The position numbers and the translations under genes are program-made. From contig OW121849.1 in NCBI GenBank assembly GCA_933228895.1, positions 123,074,849 through 123,138,848 on the forward strand: a stretch of DNA of 64,000 nt, given 5' to 3'. The stretch is from Platycnemis pennipes (taxonomy: Eukaryota > Arthropoda > Insecta > Odonata > Platycnemididae). The notes below the pieces were generated by a model, which made no database searches, was not told the DNA's origin, and worked only from the letters and a program-made list of their open reading frames with translations. Within the stretch, counting starts at the first letter, position 1. The number at the start of each line of letters is the position of its first letter. Shown here piece after piece: positions 33,131 through 48,100 of the stretch.

Positions 33131-36100
33131 CTAGGAGTAGTTAAACTGGTCACCAAATTTATCACGGAATCTTTTATGGTCTATCGCATCAAGAGTGGAT
33201 GCAACTCTTTTCATAGTGGATCTGAAAGTATTAGCAGAAATTCAAGTCATGCATTGGGAAAATATAAATACATATATTTTCCAATATTTCTGTGCTGTAA
33301 AGATTTTCAAATAATCAAAGGGAGTCTTACTTTTTGAAAATCTTTTTAGCCAAACGGTTGTAAGCAGTGTTCTGTGCAGCTTTAATATCTGTTAGAGCAG
33401 AATGTTTGGTGTTCTTCTTCCTTTTCCCTTTCTCAGGAATAGTAAGGTCAATCCCCGTTTGTCTCTGTAAGGATGTAATAAGCATGATAAAATATACGTG
33501 ACTGATCAGCTACGTCAAGTGTTACAAGCTATCGATTCAATGAAAATTTCCTGATATAAAAGCAATAAAAAGACTTCACAAGTCATTTGTACAAAGATAC
33601 TTATATTATTCTTTTTAAGAAGCAATAATAACAATTTCAATTTAAAACAATTGAGATTTTTATTTGAGTTTAATACCTTTCCCATTATTTTGCACTCAAT
33701 GGAAACAATTTTCTAATTAATTAGGTAAGATAATGTTTATTTCCTCAACTATGACAATTTTCCAAAGTTGAAACAATTTTACAAAGGCCCTTGAGCATAT
33801 TTAAGCAATTCTTAGAAGCAAGTATTGAATCATCCTAAACACCTTGCGTTTAAGATGGGCATTTTCTAAAATCATGATAGCTAGACAAGTGTCCAACTTG
33901 AATAATTCCAATCTAAGGTATTAGTAGCTAAAATTAGTTTTTAAAATACCTCAATATCACGGAGTAACTCTGGATCTTGCCAATCTGGAACCTTGGGCTT
34001 TTCTGGGGGAAGTTGAGGTAATTTGCCATCTACTTCACAAACATTTCCCTGTTCATCTCTGGGAACAATTGGACCATGAAATGGGCACTACAAAGTGAAG
34101 CATGCCAAATCAATACATAGATACCATAATAGATATTAATTGACTCGACCTTATTTCAGGCTTTTGACCGACTTTTTCATGTGTGTGGTAGGCCGGGTAT
34201 TTTGTCAAAAATTACAGAAAACAAAAAATGAAACCAGTTTATTTCCTTTTGATTCATTCACAAATATAGGTATTGTACTAAGCCATTTTGCATAAGTGTG
34301 ACATCAACCGAATCTTGAAATAAGCTGCTATTGTTTCACATGGGGTGCAAATTAGGAAGTGTCATGCAACAAGTACTCCTTTTTTATGGGACCAAGGAAC
34401 ACAAGTGGCAACTTAAGAGAAGCAGTTTCAATACAAAAATACATGGTTTTTAGGATACTTCAAACATCCCTAACCAGTTGGAAACAACTTTCCCTATGAA
34501 GTCCCCATGAGTGTGTGTGCAATCAAAGTGACCATGGGAGCAGTACATATTATTTCCAAAGTGAAGAGATAAACTAACTTTGTTCCCTACTAGCTAGTTG
34601 TACTGAGGAAGCCTGTATTAATATTCTCTTTGTTGGCCTGAGAAAAACCTTTACTTAGATAAATACATAGGACCTAAGTTTTCAATGAGAAAGTACTGAA
34701 AATTAAGTTAACTAACAAGAAATTCATTCATTTCAATAGGTATCAAATACTGCTCGAAAAAACTCGACTAAAAAAATGGGAGTCACTGAAGACAAATGGT
34801 ATATTCTCGAGTACTCTGAAGGTGAAATTTCCTCGATTCAATGTTGGACACAATAGAGGTGAATCAAATTGCTCCCTTTTTTACGGTAATGTTTTTAGTG
34901 AAAATAAGGGTCCTTTTGTTTTAAAGTGTCAAATGCAGAATTAACAACGTCAGAAGATGAGATAGGAATTTCATCTTCTCGTGAAATGTTAACATCATTC
35001 CATACCAGACACTGTTCTCAATAAAAATTCACTTGTCATTGAAGGAACTACAGCTTTCCTGACAATCAAGCATAACCAGTCCTTCACATCCATGGACTGC
35101 CCTGATCAGCAAAATATTTACAGATTCATTACATGCTCCATAGACAAAATATGCAAGAACAAAATGTGAATCCAGTAGCCACACTGACACTATGATTCTG
35201 ATGTCAATAAGTGAAATATATGCTTCAGTGTTGCCAAAAATACCAGCAATCTTGGTCTGTTTATCAATTACTGAATTTATACTCACCCAAAGATTTCAAA
35301 AGTCATACTAATTCTTTATAAAAGTTATGGTAGTTTTTAGACTACAACCATGTTTGAAAATTGTAACTAGTCATTACATCAGTTTACAGGTATTTCGATG
35401 CTTCAGGTGATTTTAAACCACGGAGTGAAAGAATGAGATTTTATGTGACTGAGTTTTCTTCAACATTATGCTGATGCCATTAGCTGAAAAACCTCCATAA
35501 CCATAATTGTACAGTTAAAATGGTAATGAGAGCCAGAGGATCTACCCACTAAGGTCAGCCAAACACAGCAAATGAGTCACAAATGAATTACCTTGTCCCG
35601 ATCTTTGCGAGGACAGAGCTTGCCAGAAGGCAAAGGAGCTCTGCATGCCCACTTCACTGGAGTGAACTTGCCTGAGAATTCTATCACACGTACTGTCCCA
35701 CTCAGCTCTTTAGGAATCTCTGGATCATCTGTATCCAATGAAGCAGTTGACCAAATATTGTGAGCATCGGGATGTGACCTACGATAAAAAAACAACTTCC
35801 ATATGTAAGATGTGATGTTTTCCTGGTACATATATTAGCTGAATGAAAGATTCTTCAGCCTTCACTTAGACGAATTAAACAAAGAGAAAAGTCCTAATCT
35901 ATCTACTTGACAACAGAATTAGCAGCTTGTTCTCCACCCAAAGCATCAAAAGGACCACTTCAAAGATTGCACTCCTTCAGGTACATATACTACAGAAATG
36001 GCAAAGATAATAAACAAGGGTAAAAGCGAGGAAAAAGAATTAATCTCATACAATGGAATAAGCATACATGGACATAATTGAATGATGGATAGCTTAGACT

Positions 36101-39100
36101 TAGCTAATTTTTGTAATTACACTTTCACCATTACCAACTGGTAACCATTTTATCTTAATGCATGGTGATTTTAAGTAGAAATAAATCTTACTAAAACTTA
36201 TCAGTATTGAAAATTAATCCTCTTCTTAACCCTTTCGCGACGGAGCCACATGTTAGAAAATGCTACTTCCCTCACGAATGCCATAAAGTATTCTTTGCAT
36301 TGCCAGTACGGAGCTTTCGCTACGCTAGGATCCTCTCCGGTACCTGTTTCCCTAAATTGGGTTGGGGCCCAGAGGGGTGTCGAAGCTTTTTCTCGGGCAC
36401 CGGGCCGAGATAATCTTCACCCTTTCCCGCTTGGGGACCCCTTAACAGCATGCCGTCGCGGTCAACTATTTGTTTATGCAATGGTTTTGCTAAAAAATTG
36501 TTGCTGCAGCGTCGATATTAATTTTATCGGAAACGAATTATTTTAGTTTTACAGTGCCTTTACAGCTTTTAAATGAAATTCTACCATTAATATTAAGCTC
36601 TAGCAAAAGAATCGTATCAATGGTTAAGCAAATAATTTTGCCGTTTGTCACACTCGTAAATTATTTTGACCACTTTTCTGCGAGAAAATTATTATGAATT
36701 TAAAAAAGCCTTATTCAGGCCTTTGACATCATCAGAGCGCGAATCAAAGAAACGATACTTCGAAATCTTCAGCATGTTAATTCATCAGATGTACGGTCTA
36801 CGGAATCCTTAACTTCGATTAGAAGGACTGCCAGAAATCACTGTATTCTTTAGGCAGAAACTATTGACCAACGAAAGAAAGTGAAATAGTCAGCTGTCAT
36901 GATTATATTAGACTGAGTAATTGCAGGGAAAAATAAACATTGAAACTCTCGAAAAATATGGCCATCAACACATATGAAAAAATAGCATTCAGTTGTTGAA
37001 CCTAAAAACATTATAACTTCCTAACTAAATAAAAACATAAAAAAATCACTCATAACCAACTAAATAATTAACAAAAATTTGTTCGAAGATTCTTTTACTC
37101 ACGAACTACGTTAAAAATAACGGTAGAGCTCCGTTTAAAATTTGCAGTTGTAGAACTAAACATAAGGAATATACTTATAATGCTCAATTTTTAAATTAAA
37201 CAATAACTTCTTAGTTTGTTATTCCACTGCACCAACAAGCAAATGACCGCGGACCCCTGCTGGGATTGGGGCGCGCACTGCAACAAAGGGTCAGGATAAT
37301 CCTCTCCCGCGGACCGAGAAAGGGTACCTAAGACGTCTCGAGAAGAGGGCCTTTATAACACACACCTTTCTGGCCTGCTTGGGGCTAGCTTAGCGACTAC
37401 GACTTGTTAACACGTCGTTCGTTCGCTTGCGTGGAAAAATTGACACCGTTTTAACACGTCCTTCGTTCGCTTGCGTAGAAACATAGACGCCGTTTTAACA
37501 CGTCCTTCGTAGCGAAAGGGTTAAATTCCAAATGAATGCATAATACACATAGAACTGTGTTCCTGAAGTCAAATATCATCTAAGGTGACATACTGATTAA
37601 ACTACTCAACCATTCCAGTGCATCATTTATAAAATTCTTCAAAATACTTTCCATGACTCTAAATGTGAAATTGTAAAATATATTTCCAGAGATTAATTTC
37701 ATTGAATTACACTCAGCTTGGGAAAGAGGATGAGAATAGATAATGGACAATTAGCAAAACTATGATAAACAGAAAGAAATACAGAAGTGCGGTTGGTGGA
37801 GGAGAATTCTTACTGGAAATTAAGGAAGAGATAGGAATTTTCTGCACTCTCCCTTCACTTAACCCTATCTTGCTCAAGGTGTTTTTGGTTTTCATACCCT
37901 AAAAGCTCACAGCTAAATCTTTGAAAGTTACAGTAAACTCTGGATAATATGAAGTCAGCGGGACCAGAAAATTGGCACTTCGTAATTTCGAACATTTTAA
38001 AAGAGTCGTGAAAAAATTTTATCTTCGTTTTCTCTAACTTTTGTTCTCTTCGGCAACATTTTATAACATTTGTGGTTGTTAGTGAATGCATTCTCAAAAG
38101 ACGCATGTCTTAAAAGATCGTAAAATAAGTACCTACTATGCCAATGCGTCGGCGTTCGTAGTGTTGGCAAAAATTTTTCCCAGTATCAAAAACGTATATA
38201 AAACAAAAGTTGAACATTTTGCAATAAGAATTTTATTTTCGGAATATCCAGTAGAGATGGGAATCTGGTATGGATGCTAAAAATAGACATTTGCTTCAAA
38301 CATCTATGCTGTTATGATGGCAGCTGACCCAACTGCGCTTTTGTTGTCTTCTATCGCCCAAACATAGCTATAAAAAAGGACAGAAATAAACCTGTTTCTA
38401 GAAAAAAATCATTCACAGGTTATTACTTGTAGCATCTATCATAAGCGGTATAGACGATCTAGGGAGGTAATATTGTTTCTTTTCTACTACTAGACAAATG
38501 GCTCGTGATTCGGCATATTTTCCACATCGTCTCCTCAAGGATTATATGATGGCCAGGGAGTTCGGGTTTACGGTGCGTGTGGTGTTTTGGAGAGGAAAGA
38601 TCCCAGTTGCGGGTGTATCTTTATCTGTCTTGCTGAGCTTGAAGAGAGAAGGGGATGGGGGAATAGTGTCACGGAACGTCTGTGACATTCCTTACTCTTC
38701 TTCTGGGCATCCCTGGGGGGTGTGTGCAGGTGGTCACGGGTGGATCTTCTTTGGATATGGGGGGAAGGGAGGGAAGTAAGGGGATGGTCTAGAGTTGTCA
38801 GAGTATGAGAGAAGGGTTTGGTGACCCTCCTGATAACAAAGGATGCAGCATCCCTGACCCTCCCCATTCCACTCAACACCCGGAGTAATTCCAAACAGCC
38901 ACCGCCACGCACCCCCCAAGGTTGCCCAGAAGAAGAAGGAACCTCACAGACGTTCCATGATGCCATCCACCCACCCCCTCCCCTCCTTCAAGCTCAGCAA
39001 GAGAGATAAAGATACTAGAGGCCTGCACACGGGCGCAAAATAAGGGCGAGGGTCGCCCACCTGTGTGCGAGAGATAAAGAGAGAGGCTCAACCCGAAGAT

Positions 39101-42100
39101 ATATGATGGACTTTTCCAAAGTATCACAAATGTGACCTAACAGAGAACTTGCCGAGTATAGGCGGTCACCCGTAGGCTGGGTGGGCGATCACCCTAAGAT
39201 CATCATCGCCACATGTCTTTCTCAAGGGTCTTTGCCGTTTGCGATATTTTTCGCTCACTCTTTTACCACCCCTCCCCTCAGTTTGGGTGAGCAACCTAGG
39301 CACCTGCTTACGACCTGACCACCTGCCTAGGATGCGGGCATCCGGAGCAAACGGGCATGGTCAGGCGTCTACGTCACATGGGTGGACGCGAGCACGGACG
39401 AGGGCACCCGGCACGGGCGGGCGAGGGTCTCCTGGATTTGGCACCTCTTTAAAGATATGCCGGCAACTCGGACCTTCCTTCTCCACAACCGGAACCTTTC
39501 CCCCCCACTTACTGTAAACCCAAACTCCCCGGCAGTCATAATCCTTACCCCCACCAACACAACCAGCCCATATTTCCTAACGTCATGACCCACCCTCACT
39601 CAACCCATCTATGCTACAAGATTTTGGTGCGGACAGCCCCTTCACAGAGAGCTGACCTAGGATTGCTCGCGTAAAAGACGAGGTAGGGTTCACGGAGAAT
39701 TTGAACTGCCATACTTCCAGGCGCACAGCAGCGAGCATGGTATGTGCAGTCACATGTAAGCTTTAATTGAAAGAGATCTGTTCACATTATGAAATGCTGG
39801 TAACAGGTAAAACAAAAAATAGCCTGGATAAATAATGGTATTAACTACGATTTCCACATTACTAAAGGATGAATGATACGCGGAGTTACATGCGGAAAAT
39901 GATGGGGAGATTAAAATTTAAATTAAATTTGTCTTTATTGATCTGTGAATTTAGGACTGTCTAGTCCTCTCTTACAATTAACAGATTATACAATCACTAA
40001 CACCCATGCCCCGGACAGAGAAAAAACCTCCCCGGGCGGGACTCGAACCCGCAACCCTGCGGATGACAGGCGAGGGATTTACCCCGCCGCCAAAGGGGAC
40101 GGCTTGTGATTCTGGCATATGTGGGAGGTGAATGCACTACTATTCACGCATTTCATTTTTGATGCACCACAATCAAATACACTGATTTTTTAGGTGTCTT
40201 AGCAGTCAAAAATAGTTTTGCTGAAGCAGTTTTACGCTGAGGTTCATAAAAACAAATTCCATTTGTTCCTGGGGACCGGTCCTGAACTTCTTAATATCAA
40301 AACTTCGTACTTTCGAATATTGCCATGTTATTACTATAGGATTTTCGTCGGGACTGGCCATTTTACTACCTATAATCGAAATTTCATATTATCGAGAGTT
40401 TACTGTAAGTAAATATTCCACAGGGAAGAAATCATTCACCTTGACTGGGACTTGAACCCAAACCCCCTGGGTGGATTGCAAGAACAAGGTTCAAGCAGTG
40501 GTTTAAATGGAACCTTCGTAAGCCGTGGCCTGGACACAATTCTTCTTCCACTTGCCTAAACAAGGTTTCGTCGCGGTTTGTGGAAACCATGGCCTACCAT
40601 TGTTGATTATGTGGTAACACTGGCTGCTGTCATTTTTTCCCCGAAAAGCAATTGAAAGGACCTTAGCGACATAAAGAAACACCCCTGAACTTTCAGTTTG
40701 GAAGCATATGAGTATCTATGAAAATTTGCAGTGGACAAAACAAAAACTTTTCGCTGGAAGAAAAGCTTCTCCTAACCTCTATTATATCAGGGTATGATAT
40801 AATAGAGAGTAAGGTGTATACTGCAACCACGTTGAAGAGGAGAAAGGAGGAATAGAAAGATATTTGTGGAAAGTACCTATAATGAAATAACTCAAAAGTA
40901 TAATCCATTTCAATGAACTGGATTTACATACAAGGATAGAAATGTTTTTAAAAGAAGCAAAGAATTTGTTTATTAAGTGTATTAATATATCTGTACATAT
41001 GTATATGTTGGGTGAATATCAAACGCTAAAAAATAAATAAATAACCCTATTTTTAACCTATGATCATGTATTACTTTTACACTGATAGAATCCTTGATTT
41101 GACCCCTTTAAATTTACTTACGGCTGGGCAAGAAATTTTAATGTGAGTGCAGTCTATAGCACCAACTGTGTCAGGGAAGTTTCTCCTAATAAAAAATATA
41201 ATAAATCAGTTAGTTCTGTTTTAACTCCTTACATTTTCCAAAAGGCAATGGCGAAAACATTTAGAGGTTTTTCCCATCAGCTAACAGCTAAGAATGGGTT
41301 ATTTCAGTAAATTTGGAACTCGATTTTAAATCATCAACAAACTGCACAAGCACAACCTATTTATCAATATTTTTTCTTAACATTACTTCACATTCGAAAT
41401 GTAATTGATGCCCACCTTGATAAGAGAGAAAATCTAGCTATCACATCATGTAATTCTGCATCAACTAAGGGAAATTTGATAGTATTTGGCTTCAATGAGC
41501 ACAAAGCTTTGCTTACATTCCTTAACCCTTTGTGGTCCAACGTCGAGGCTGGCTCGATAGGCCTAGCTCTAGCAGCAGGTCCAACGTCGAGTTGAGCCTG
41601 ACATCAGATGGCGCTGCGATTATGTGTATTTTATGTAAGGTGCTGCTATCTTATGTCACTTTTGTGAACTTCTAGTACCTTATGAAGCCTTTTCACCTAT
41701 TTTGCAAATAGTATTTCTTTCGGCTACTACTTGAATTCCACAAAAAAAAATTGGACCGCAAAGGTTTAAGCACCAAAAAACCGTTGATTCATGAATACCA
41801 ATGTGATCAACTAAAACCTTATAAAAACTGCGTGACGAAAAACCTTAATGATATAAGTAACGGAATAATTGGTGGCACTTGGGATCCCCAGCGGTCTGTC
41901 GAAAGTTGAATATAATTGATTGTTTATTTCTCCAAATAGCTGACAAGTTACTTCTTTATTAAATCTATCCCTCTGTTTTAACTCTGAATTGTTGTAAGGT
42001 AAAAATGGATCACTTCGGTCTCTAATTAATCTGTTTATCCTTATCGGTGGAGTGTTAGCATCCTCAACATATGCAATTTCTTCAAATTCCTCCACCTCAC

Positions 42101-45100
42101 AAATGTCAACAAACTGCCGGCTGGCCATGTTTGATATCTGTCGCAAATGCAGACCGTAACTTAGGCCTACCCAGCAGGAGGTTTGGAAATTGGCAGCTTT
42201 TGAGCCACCTTTTAGAAGATGTCTGACGTAAAACTCATTCTTGCAAGCAAAGATCCGTGGTTTTGGCCATTTTCCTGAACCACTATCTAAACCGCGGTTT
42301 AAACCTCGTTCTTGAAATCTACCCCCTGATTTCCGACCAGGTGCTCTACCAGTTGAACTACCAAGACGCCCTCTTTCACTGTGGAAATTATAGAGGCTTG
42401 AAATGAACATAATTTTGCCAAACTGCTGGACCTATTTTGTCACAAAGGCTAATGATTTTTTCTCTGCTATTGAGCAATTTCAGTGGGTAATGCAATTAAG
42501 GTTTTTGCAATTAATTTGTGACCTATAAATTTGAAAAGATTAACTCCTGAATTACACATGTTTTGGCAAGCCTATCATTTGACCAAGATGCTTGAAATTT
42601 TAAACATATTTCACCTTAATTTACAATTTTTTCCAACACTAGTTAAATTTAGAATTTTTTTAATATAATGTTTTAAGGAAAACCAATTTTATCAAAAGTC
42701 GATATATCACCACCTTGAGCATCTAAGGGTTAAAGACCCTAGGAACTCTCCCTTGATTCCCGGCAGTGGCGGATTTTTCAGTGGAAAACCGATCCTCACT
42801 TGAGTGCCTAGTGGAGGGCATTTCAAGTACAGTACTCCGTCCGTCGGATGGGACGTTAAGCCGTGGTCCCCTTGGCGCCTTTCGTTAAGAGTAGGCTAAT
42901 GCCGACGCCGGGTTTCTCTCCACCCTTCCTCCGTTCCCTAAAAACTCCTACCATTACCCAATTACCCACCTATCCTATATGGCGCAAATGACCTAAGCTG
43001 TCGGTCGCCTCCCCTAAATCAACCAACCAACCAACTCTCCCTTACCTAGAAGACCCTCCCATTGTTTAAGGACGAAAAAGTTCTTACAAATGACAATACT
43101 GTCTCTGTAATATCATAGGTTTAGCAGATCAACGCACTCCATTCCAAAATTATGCCTGTCGAGGCTGTGACATCAAAAGTTATCAATGTCAAAATTAAAA
43201 TACATATGCCATATCCTGATGAAATAAGGCCCCTTGAGAAGCATAAATCATCTTAACTAAGTATGCAGTGGTGGGAATACACCTTGATAGATATTATTTA
43301 TACTTACGTTCTCATAACTGATGATGGCACTTCTTCATTCTCCCAGTGATACAAATCAAGATCAAAAGGCACTTTAGGAGCAACAGCCAGGAGCTTTGAT
43401 TTTCTTGAGTCCTTGGAAGTGCTAGCAACTGCAGCAATGGATTCCCTGCCAATACTATCCGCCCTTGGTTGTTTACTGAATCCACTATCAACATCTGGTT
43501 CATTTTCAACAATTTTTTTTTCCTTCTTCATTTTTTCAGTCACAATTTTTGAAACAGTTGAAAGAACTGAAGTTGGATCCTGTAATGAAACCATCCTATG
43601 TAAGATAAATACATAGGAATAAAGAAGTTCTGTGAACATGCATCACAGAAAGTACCCTAATCTCCTCAAAAAATGATAAGATGTAAAAAATACATGTACT
43701 AGAACTAAAAAATATTGATGAGCATTTTGGGAATGCTTCAAGTTCATATCTTCCTGGCCACTGCTACTAAGTGACAGCAATTCTTCTGGTGGAGTCTGCA
43801 GGAAAGTGGCCTCTGACCTCTAATTACTTGAATTTACTATAGTTAAATGAGGACATTAAACTATGTTAATTGCCATGTAATGGATGGTATATACTTACTC
43901 TCTTAAAAGAGAGAGGGGCAAAAGAGACTTTGATCTTGGCAATTATGCAATTCACACATCTGTGGAGTGCAGTCAAGTGCTTGGAATAAAAGTAATTACT
44001 GAAAAGATAGCTTTTCTACTAATTCTAATTAATCTAAAATTAATTTTCTTCCTCTTCTTAGTCAGTACCACTCAGGTGGTTACACATCGGTTTTATACCC
44101 ATACCAAAAGAAGAAACTGAACAGGTATGCGGACTTCCAGCCAAGCAACACCTGGAGGCCCATCCTCTTTAAGATGCTGGTTAATTTAGAGAAGCCTTGA
44201 TTAAATACAATCTGAATATTAAAAACAAAATATTACGGTACATAGATCATGAGAAGAAACATCAAAATTTCAACTTCCAAAAACTGAAGCTTGAAGGGGT
44301 AGAAGAGTATAGCAATTTAAAAGCAGAATGGCTAGTGATGGATAAAGCAAAAAAGGAAATAATATGTAGAAGAGCACAGGTTAATTACACATTCTATTGG
44401 AAGAATAACAGCTACATCAAACTTGCAGTAAGTACATACAACGCCCAAAGAAAAAGCAGGATAAGACGTATCATCAGAGAGGACTGATGAAGATTAAATG
44501 GGTATGTATACTAAGTATATAATAGAGAGATAAAAAGTACAGAAAGAGATCAAGAAACATCATGAAAATTATGAAATAAGAAATGGCAATCATATTGAAC
44601 ACATCTTGAGACATGATGGTCTCATGGTCAATTAAAAAGTAAATGGGAAGAATGATGTCTTATATGTAATATAATAGGACTTATAACATATTTATATGTA
44701 AACATTGACAGTTGATTCAGTGAATTATCAAGGGCTGTGTCAAACTAATCTTAGGACTGATGACCAAGGATGATGAGTATAATAGGAGATATAATTACAT
44801 GAGAATATAAATTACAGGGAAGACAATATTCTTACAGTTACATTTCTTTTCTGATGCTTGGTAGAACAACATCTAAGGCAATCAGAGAAATGGTCACATC
44901 ATAGCCATTAAGTCATAGTGGTTGCAAATGCTGCCTCATTACACTTAAGTGGAATCAAAATGTATTAGTTATAAAATGATGCTGTATACCTGTGGATTAT
45001 TTTCAGGAGAAATGATTGACCAATCATGCTTTGCATCACCCTTCTTTGCAGCCTTATTTATCCTTGCATATTCACATCCTGTTCCCACGGAAGTTGATGG

Positions 45101-48100
45101 CAATGGTTCAATGGCCTTCTCTTCAAAATCTTCCTTGGGCTTTACTTCTTCCAAGTCTGATGTGTCACTATCATCTGAAAAGTAAAATTATAATTCATAA
45201 TATTCTCATTTGGCTTAACTGCATGACGAAAATTTTAATAATACAACCTAAGGATTTTTAATGAAACTTCATTTGATATATTTCCACAAAAATAAAGATC
45301 ACTCACAAAAAGATAGTAAAACCTATTGTATTACGTGTGTCCAGAAATGAGTTCCATGAGACAAAAAAAAACAGAAACAAAATATTTGTTTCATTTTTTT
45401 CTCTTATCATTCTCTTCAACCACCATACTTGCATTTATAAGTTAAAAACTTTTTCAAAAAATTCTAAAAAGAAACGAGAAATTAGATGTTTTATTTTATC
45501 CAATTAAAGCAGATCATCATATATGATATGCCTATATAGGCACTCATCTTTCCCATTCTACAAGTATCCTTTCCAAGGGCAAACTTCAGGTGGAGTTCAC
45601 CTCATAAGCAAACAATGACAATTGGTATTGGCAAATTAAGAGACAGCAAACAGGCTGTGATAAACCTCAGCAGAGTTGCTCAAAGATGAGCACACCAGTA
45701 CAAAAACTCCATAAGGGAAAATTCATATGTTTAGACTTAAACTGAAACCCAGATTCCTCTATATCATCTGAAGAATTTAGCGAGTTAAACTACATATCTA
45801 TGCTTCCTCTGTCGAATGACTAGGACTATACAGAAACTTTTTTTTCACTCTACTATGATTAACTGTGGGCAATTTGTGATCCTAAACCCTTTTACTATCA
45901 GGGGGCCGATATATCGGCCCTCTATGGTTGTGCGAAAACTGCGATGTGGTGATATAATGGTCGACTTACATTAGATCATTACATGCATGTATTGATTATA
46001 TTTTCTTCAAATCAGAAACAACATAAATTATTTTTCCATCCTCAAAAAAACTGAAATGTATCATCCACAGAAAAGTACATGATAATTCTCATATTAAATT
46101 TAAGTGCATCAAATATGTAAAATTATTAATCTTACGATTTTTGTGGAAATGGGCTTGGCAGTTTTCATCCAGTATACCTTAAAGGGGCTGGCAGTAAAAG
46201 GGTTAAATACGTCAAAAGCAGAGAAGACAGTCTCAGGCTTTACTTGGTAGATTTTTCGCAGAATGATTGGATAATGCTACCAGATTTACAGAGCACACTG
46301 TTTAGAGTTTCATTTTCATGCAGAGTTTGAATAGTACAAAACATAGAATTTCAGAAAATTGGCTCAAAAATATAGCCAGGAATTAGAGTTATTCATTTCA
46401 ATGGTCTCCACATCCACTACTTCTTCAACAAGATTTTTCTACAAACCAAGAATCTCTATTACCATACTTTTGGAGCATTCATAATTGCCCTTGATTTAAC
46501 TTTTATGTAGTCAAAGTTTGGCAATTTGCAGACACTGATGATATACACTATACAATACTATACGACTATACAATATGTATATTACTGCCTAGAATTTTTG
46601 TGGCAATGTAATTTTTTTTTACAAACTGTGGTTGCATGAAAACCAAGTAGCTGTGATAAATTCTGGACCCAGCTCTTAAGAAGCAAGAATAAGGAAAGGA
46701 GTGAGACAAGGCTGTGCACTGTTCCCGTAATTTTTAATGTTTACATCAAGAGAGCCATCAATGAAATCAAGGAGAAGTGTTCTGGAGTAAACATCCACGG
46801 AGAAACAATCAGCATGCTACCTTGATGACATAGCTCTCATAGCAGAGACAGAGAAGGATCTGAATAAGATTCTAATAACCATGAAAAGGACCATGGCGAG
46901 AAATCAGCTTAAGATCAATGAGGAGAAGACTAAGATATGGTGTGCAGCAAGGAAGAAGAGGCCAAAACCAAAGTTATGCTAGGAAAGAAAAAACTGGAAG
47001 AGGTGAAAGAGTTCTGTTAAGGGAAGCAGAGTAACCAAAGATGGACGAAGCAAGAAAGAAATAGCCAGTAGAATAGCTCAGGCAAAGAGGGCATTCTATC
47101 AAAAGAAGAATATACTTACAGCTGGAAATAAAAGCTTAGAAGTAAGGAAACAATTCATTAGAACGTATATCTGGAGCATGTTTCTTTCGGGAGTGAGGCA
47201 TGGACTATGACTGCAGTGGAAAAGAAAAGGGTGGAAGCATTAGAAATGTGGTGCTACAGAAGAATGATGACGATTAAATAGATCAACCGAGTAAGTAACG
47301 ATGAAGTCTTAAGAAGAGTGGGAGAAAAGAGAAGTCTGCTGAAAACTATAAAAAGAAGACGGGACAACTTAATCGGCCACATCTTAAGACACGATGGCCT
47401 GATGAAGACAATCGTCGAAGGAAAAGTGAGCGGGAAGAATGGAAAAGGCAGGCCTCGTCTGAGTTATATAGAACAGGTCGTAAAGGACGTGAAAGAGAGG
47501 AACTACGTTAATATGAAGAGGTTGGCCGATAGAAGAATGGAGTGGAGGGCTGCATCAAATCAATCCTAGGATTGTTGACCCATTATGATGATGTAATATT
47601 TAATAGCTTTCACTTTTTTATATATCTTAACTGAATAACGCAAAGAAGAAGACTCGTGGATCTTGAAGTCAAGTTTGTTCAATGAAATAACATTCAGATG
47701 GGATATCAAGTAAAAAGCAAAGCACATCCAAAGAGGATTGCCTTCTTCCCCTATTGGTATTTATTCAATCTTTAAACTGTTGGCTCTAAACTCTTTTAGA
47801 CTTAAACTCTTGGGTAACAAACATAAAGACTACCTTAAAGGGGACCAAGTCTCTTTCACTGGCAAGTACAAAATTAGGAAAAACACATGAAAAATGGCAC
47901 AATAAATAATTTAGAATAAAGTCACTAATGAAATTTGATACTGCAACATACCTAAATTAATACAGTACAAAAATGAAAAAAGGTGAAAATAATATTAATA
48001 CTGTTTCACTAACACACAAAGTCCGCGGAAATTATAAATATCTGACAGTGTATCTCTGAATAGGAATGGATTAAGCAATAAAGGAGTAAAAATATGAGAA

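Larger units (their letters stand above)
37931..40405. mobile_element. Pogo/Tigger-like element with nested insertions
   Basis: The left end reads CAGTAAACTCTGGATAATAT and the right end is the inverse ...TATTATCGAGAGTTTACTG, flanked by TA (37929-37930 and 40406-40407). The TIR resembles that of the Tigger element at 4641 but is a separate family. No transposase is recognised. Inside lie the foldback at 38605-39020 and the SINE at 39925-40108. Confidence 0.78.

Noticed and set aside
38498..39127. Several frames of 60-132 residues on both strands
   Set aside because: They come from a GC-rich foldback; mirror-image frames on both strands are expected from the palindrome.
41811..42410. 199-residue open frame as a host gene
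   Set aside because: Its N-terminus is read-through of a tRNA-like sequence (GSSTGRAPGRKSGG) and its middle is a Harbinger remnant; it is a composite of repeats.
44949..45261. Plus-strand frames of 78 and 81 residues
   Set aside because: They are antisense shadows of UVSSA exon 8.
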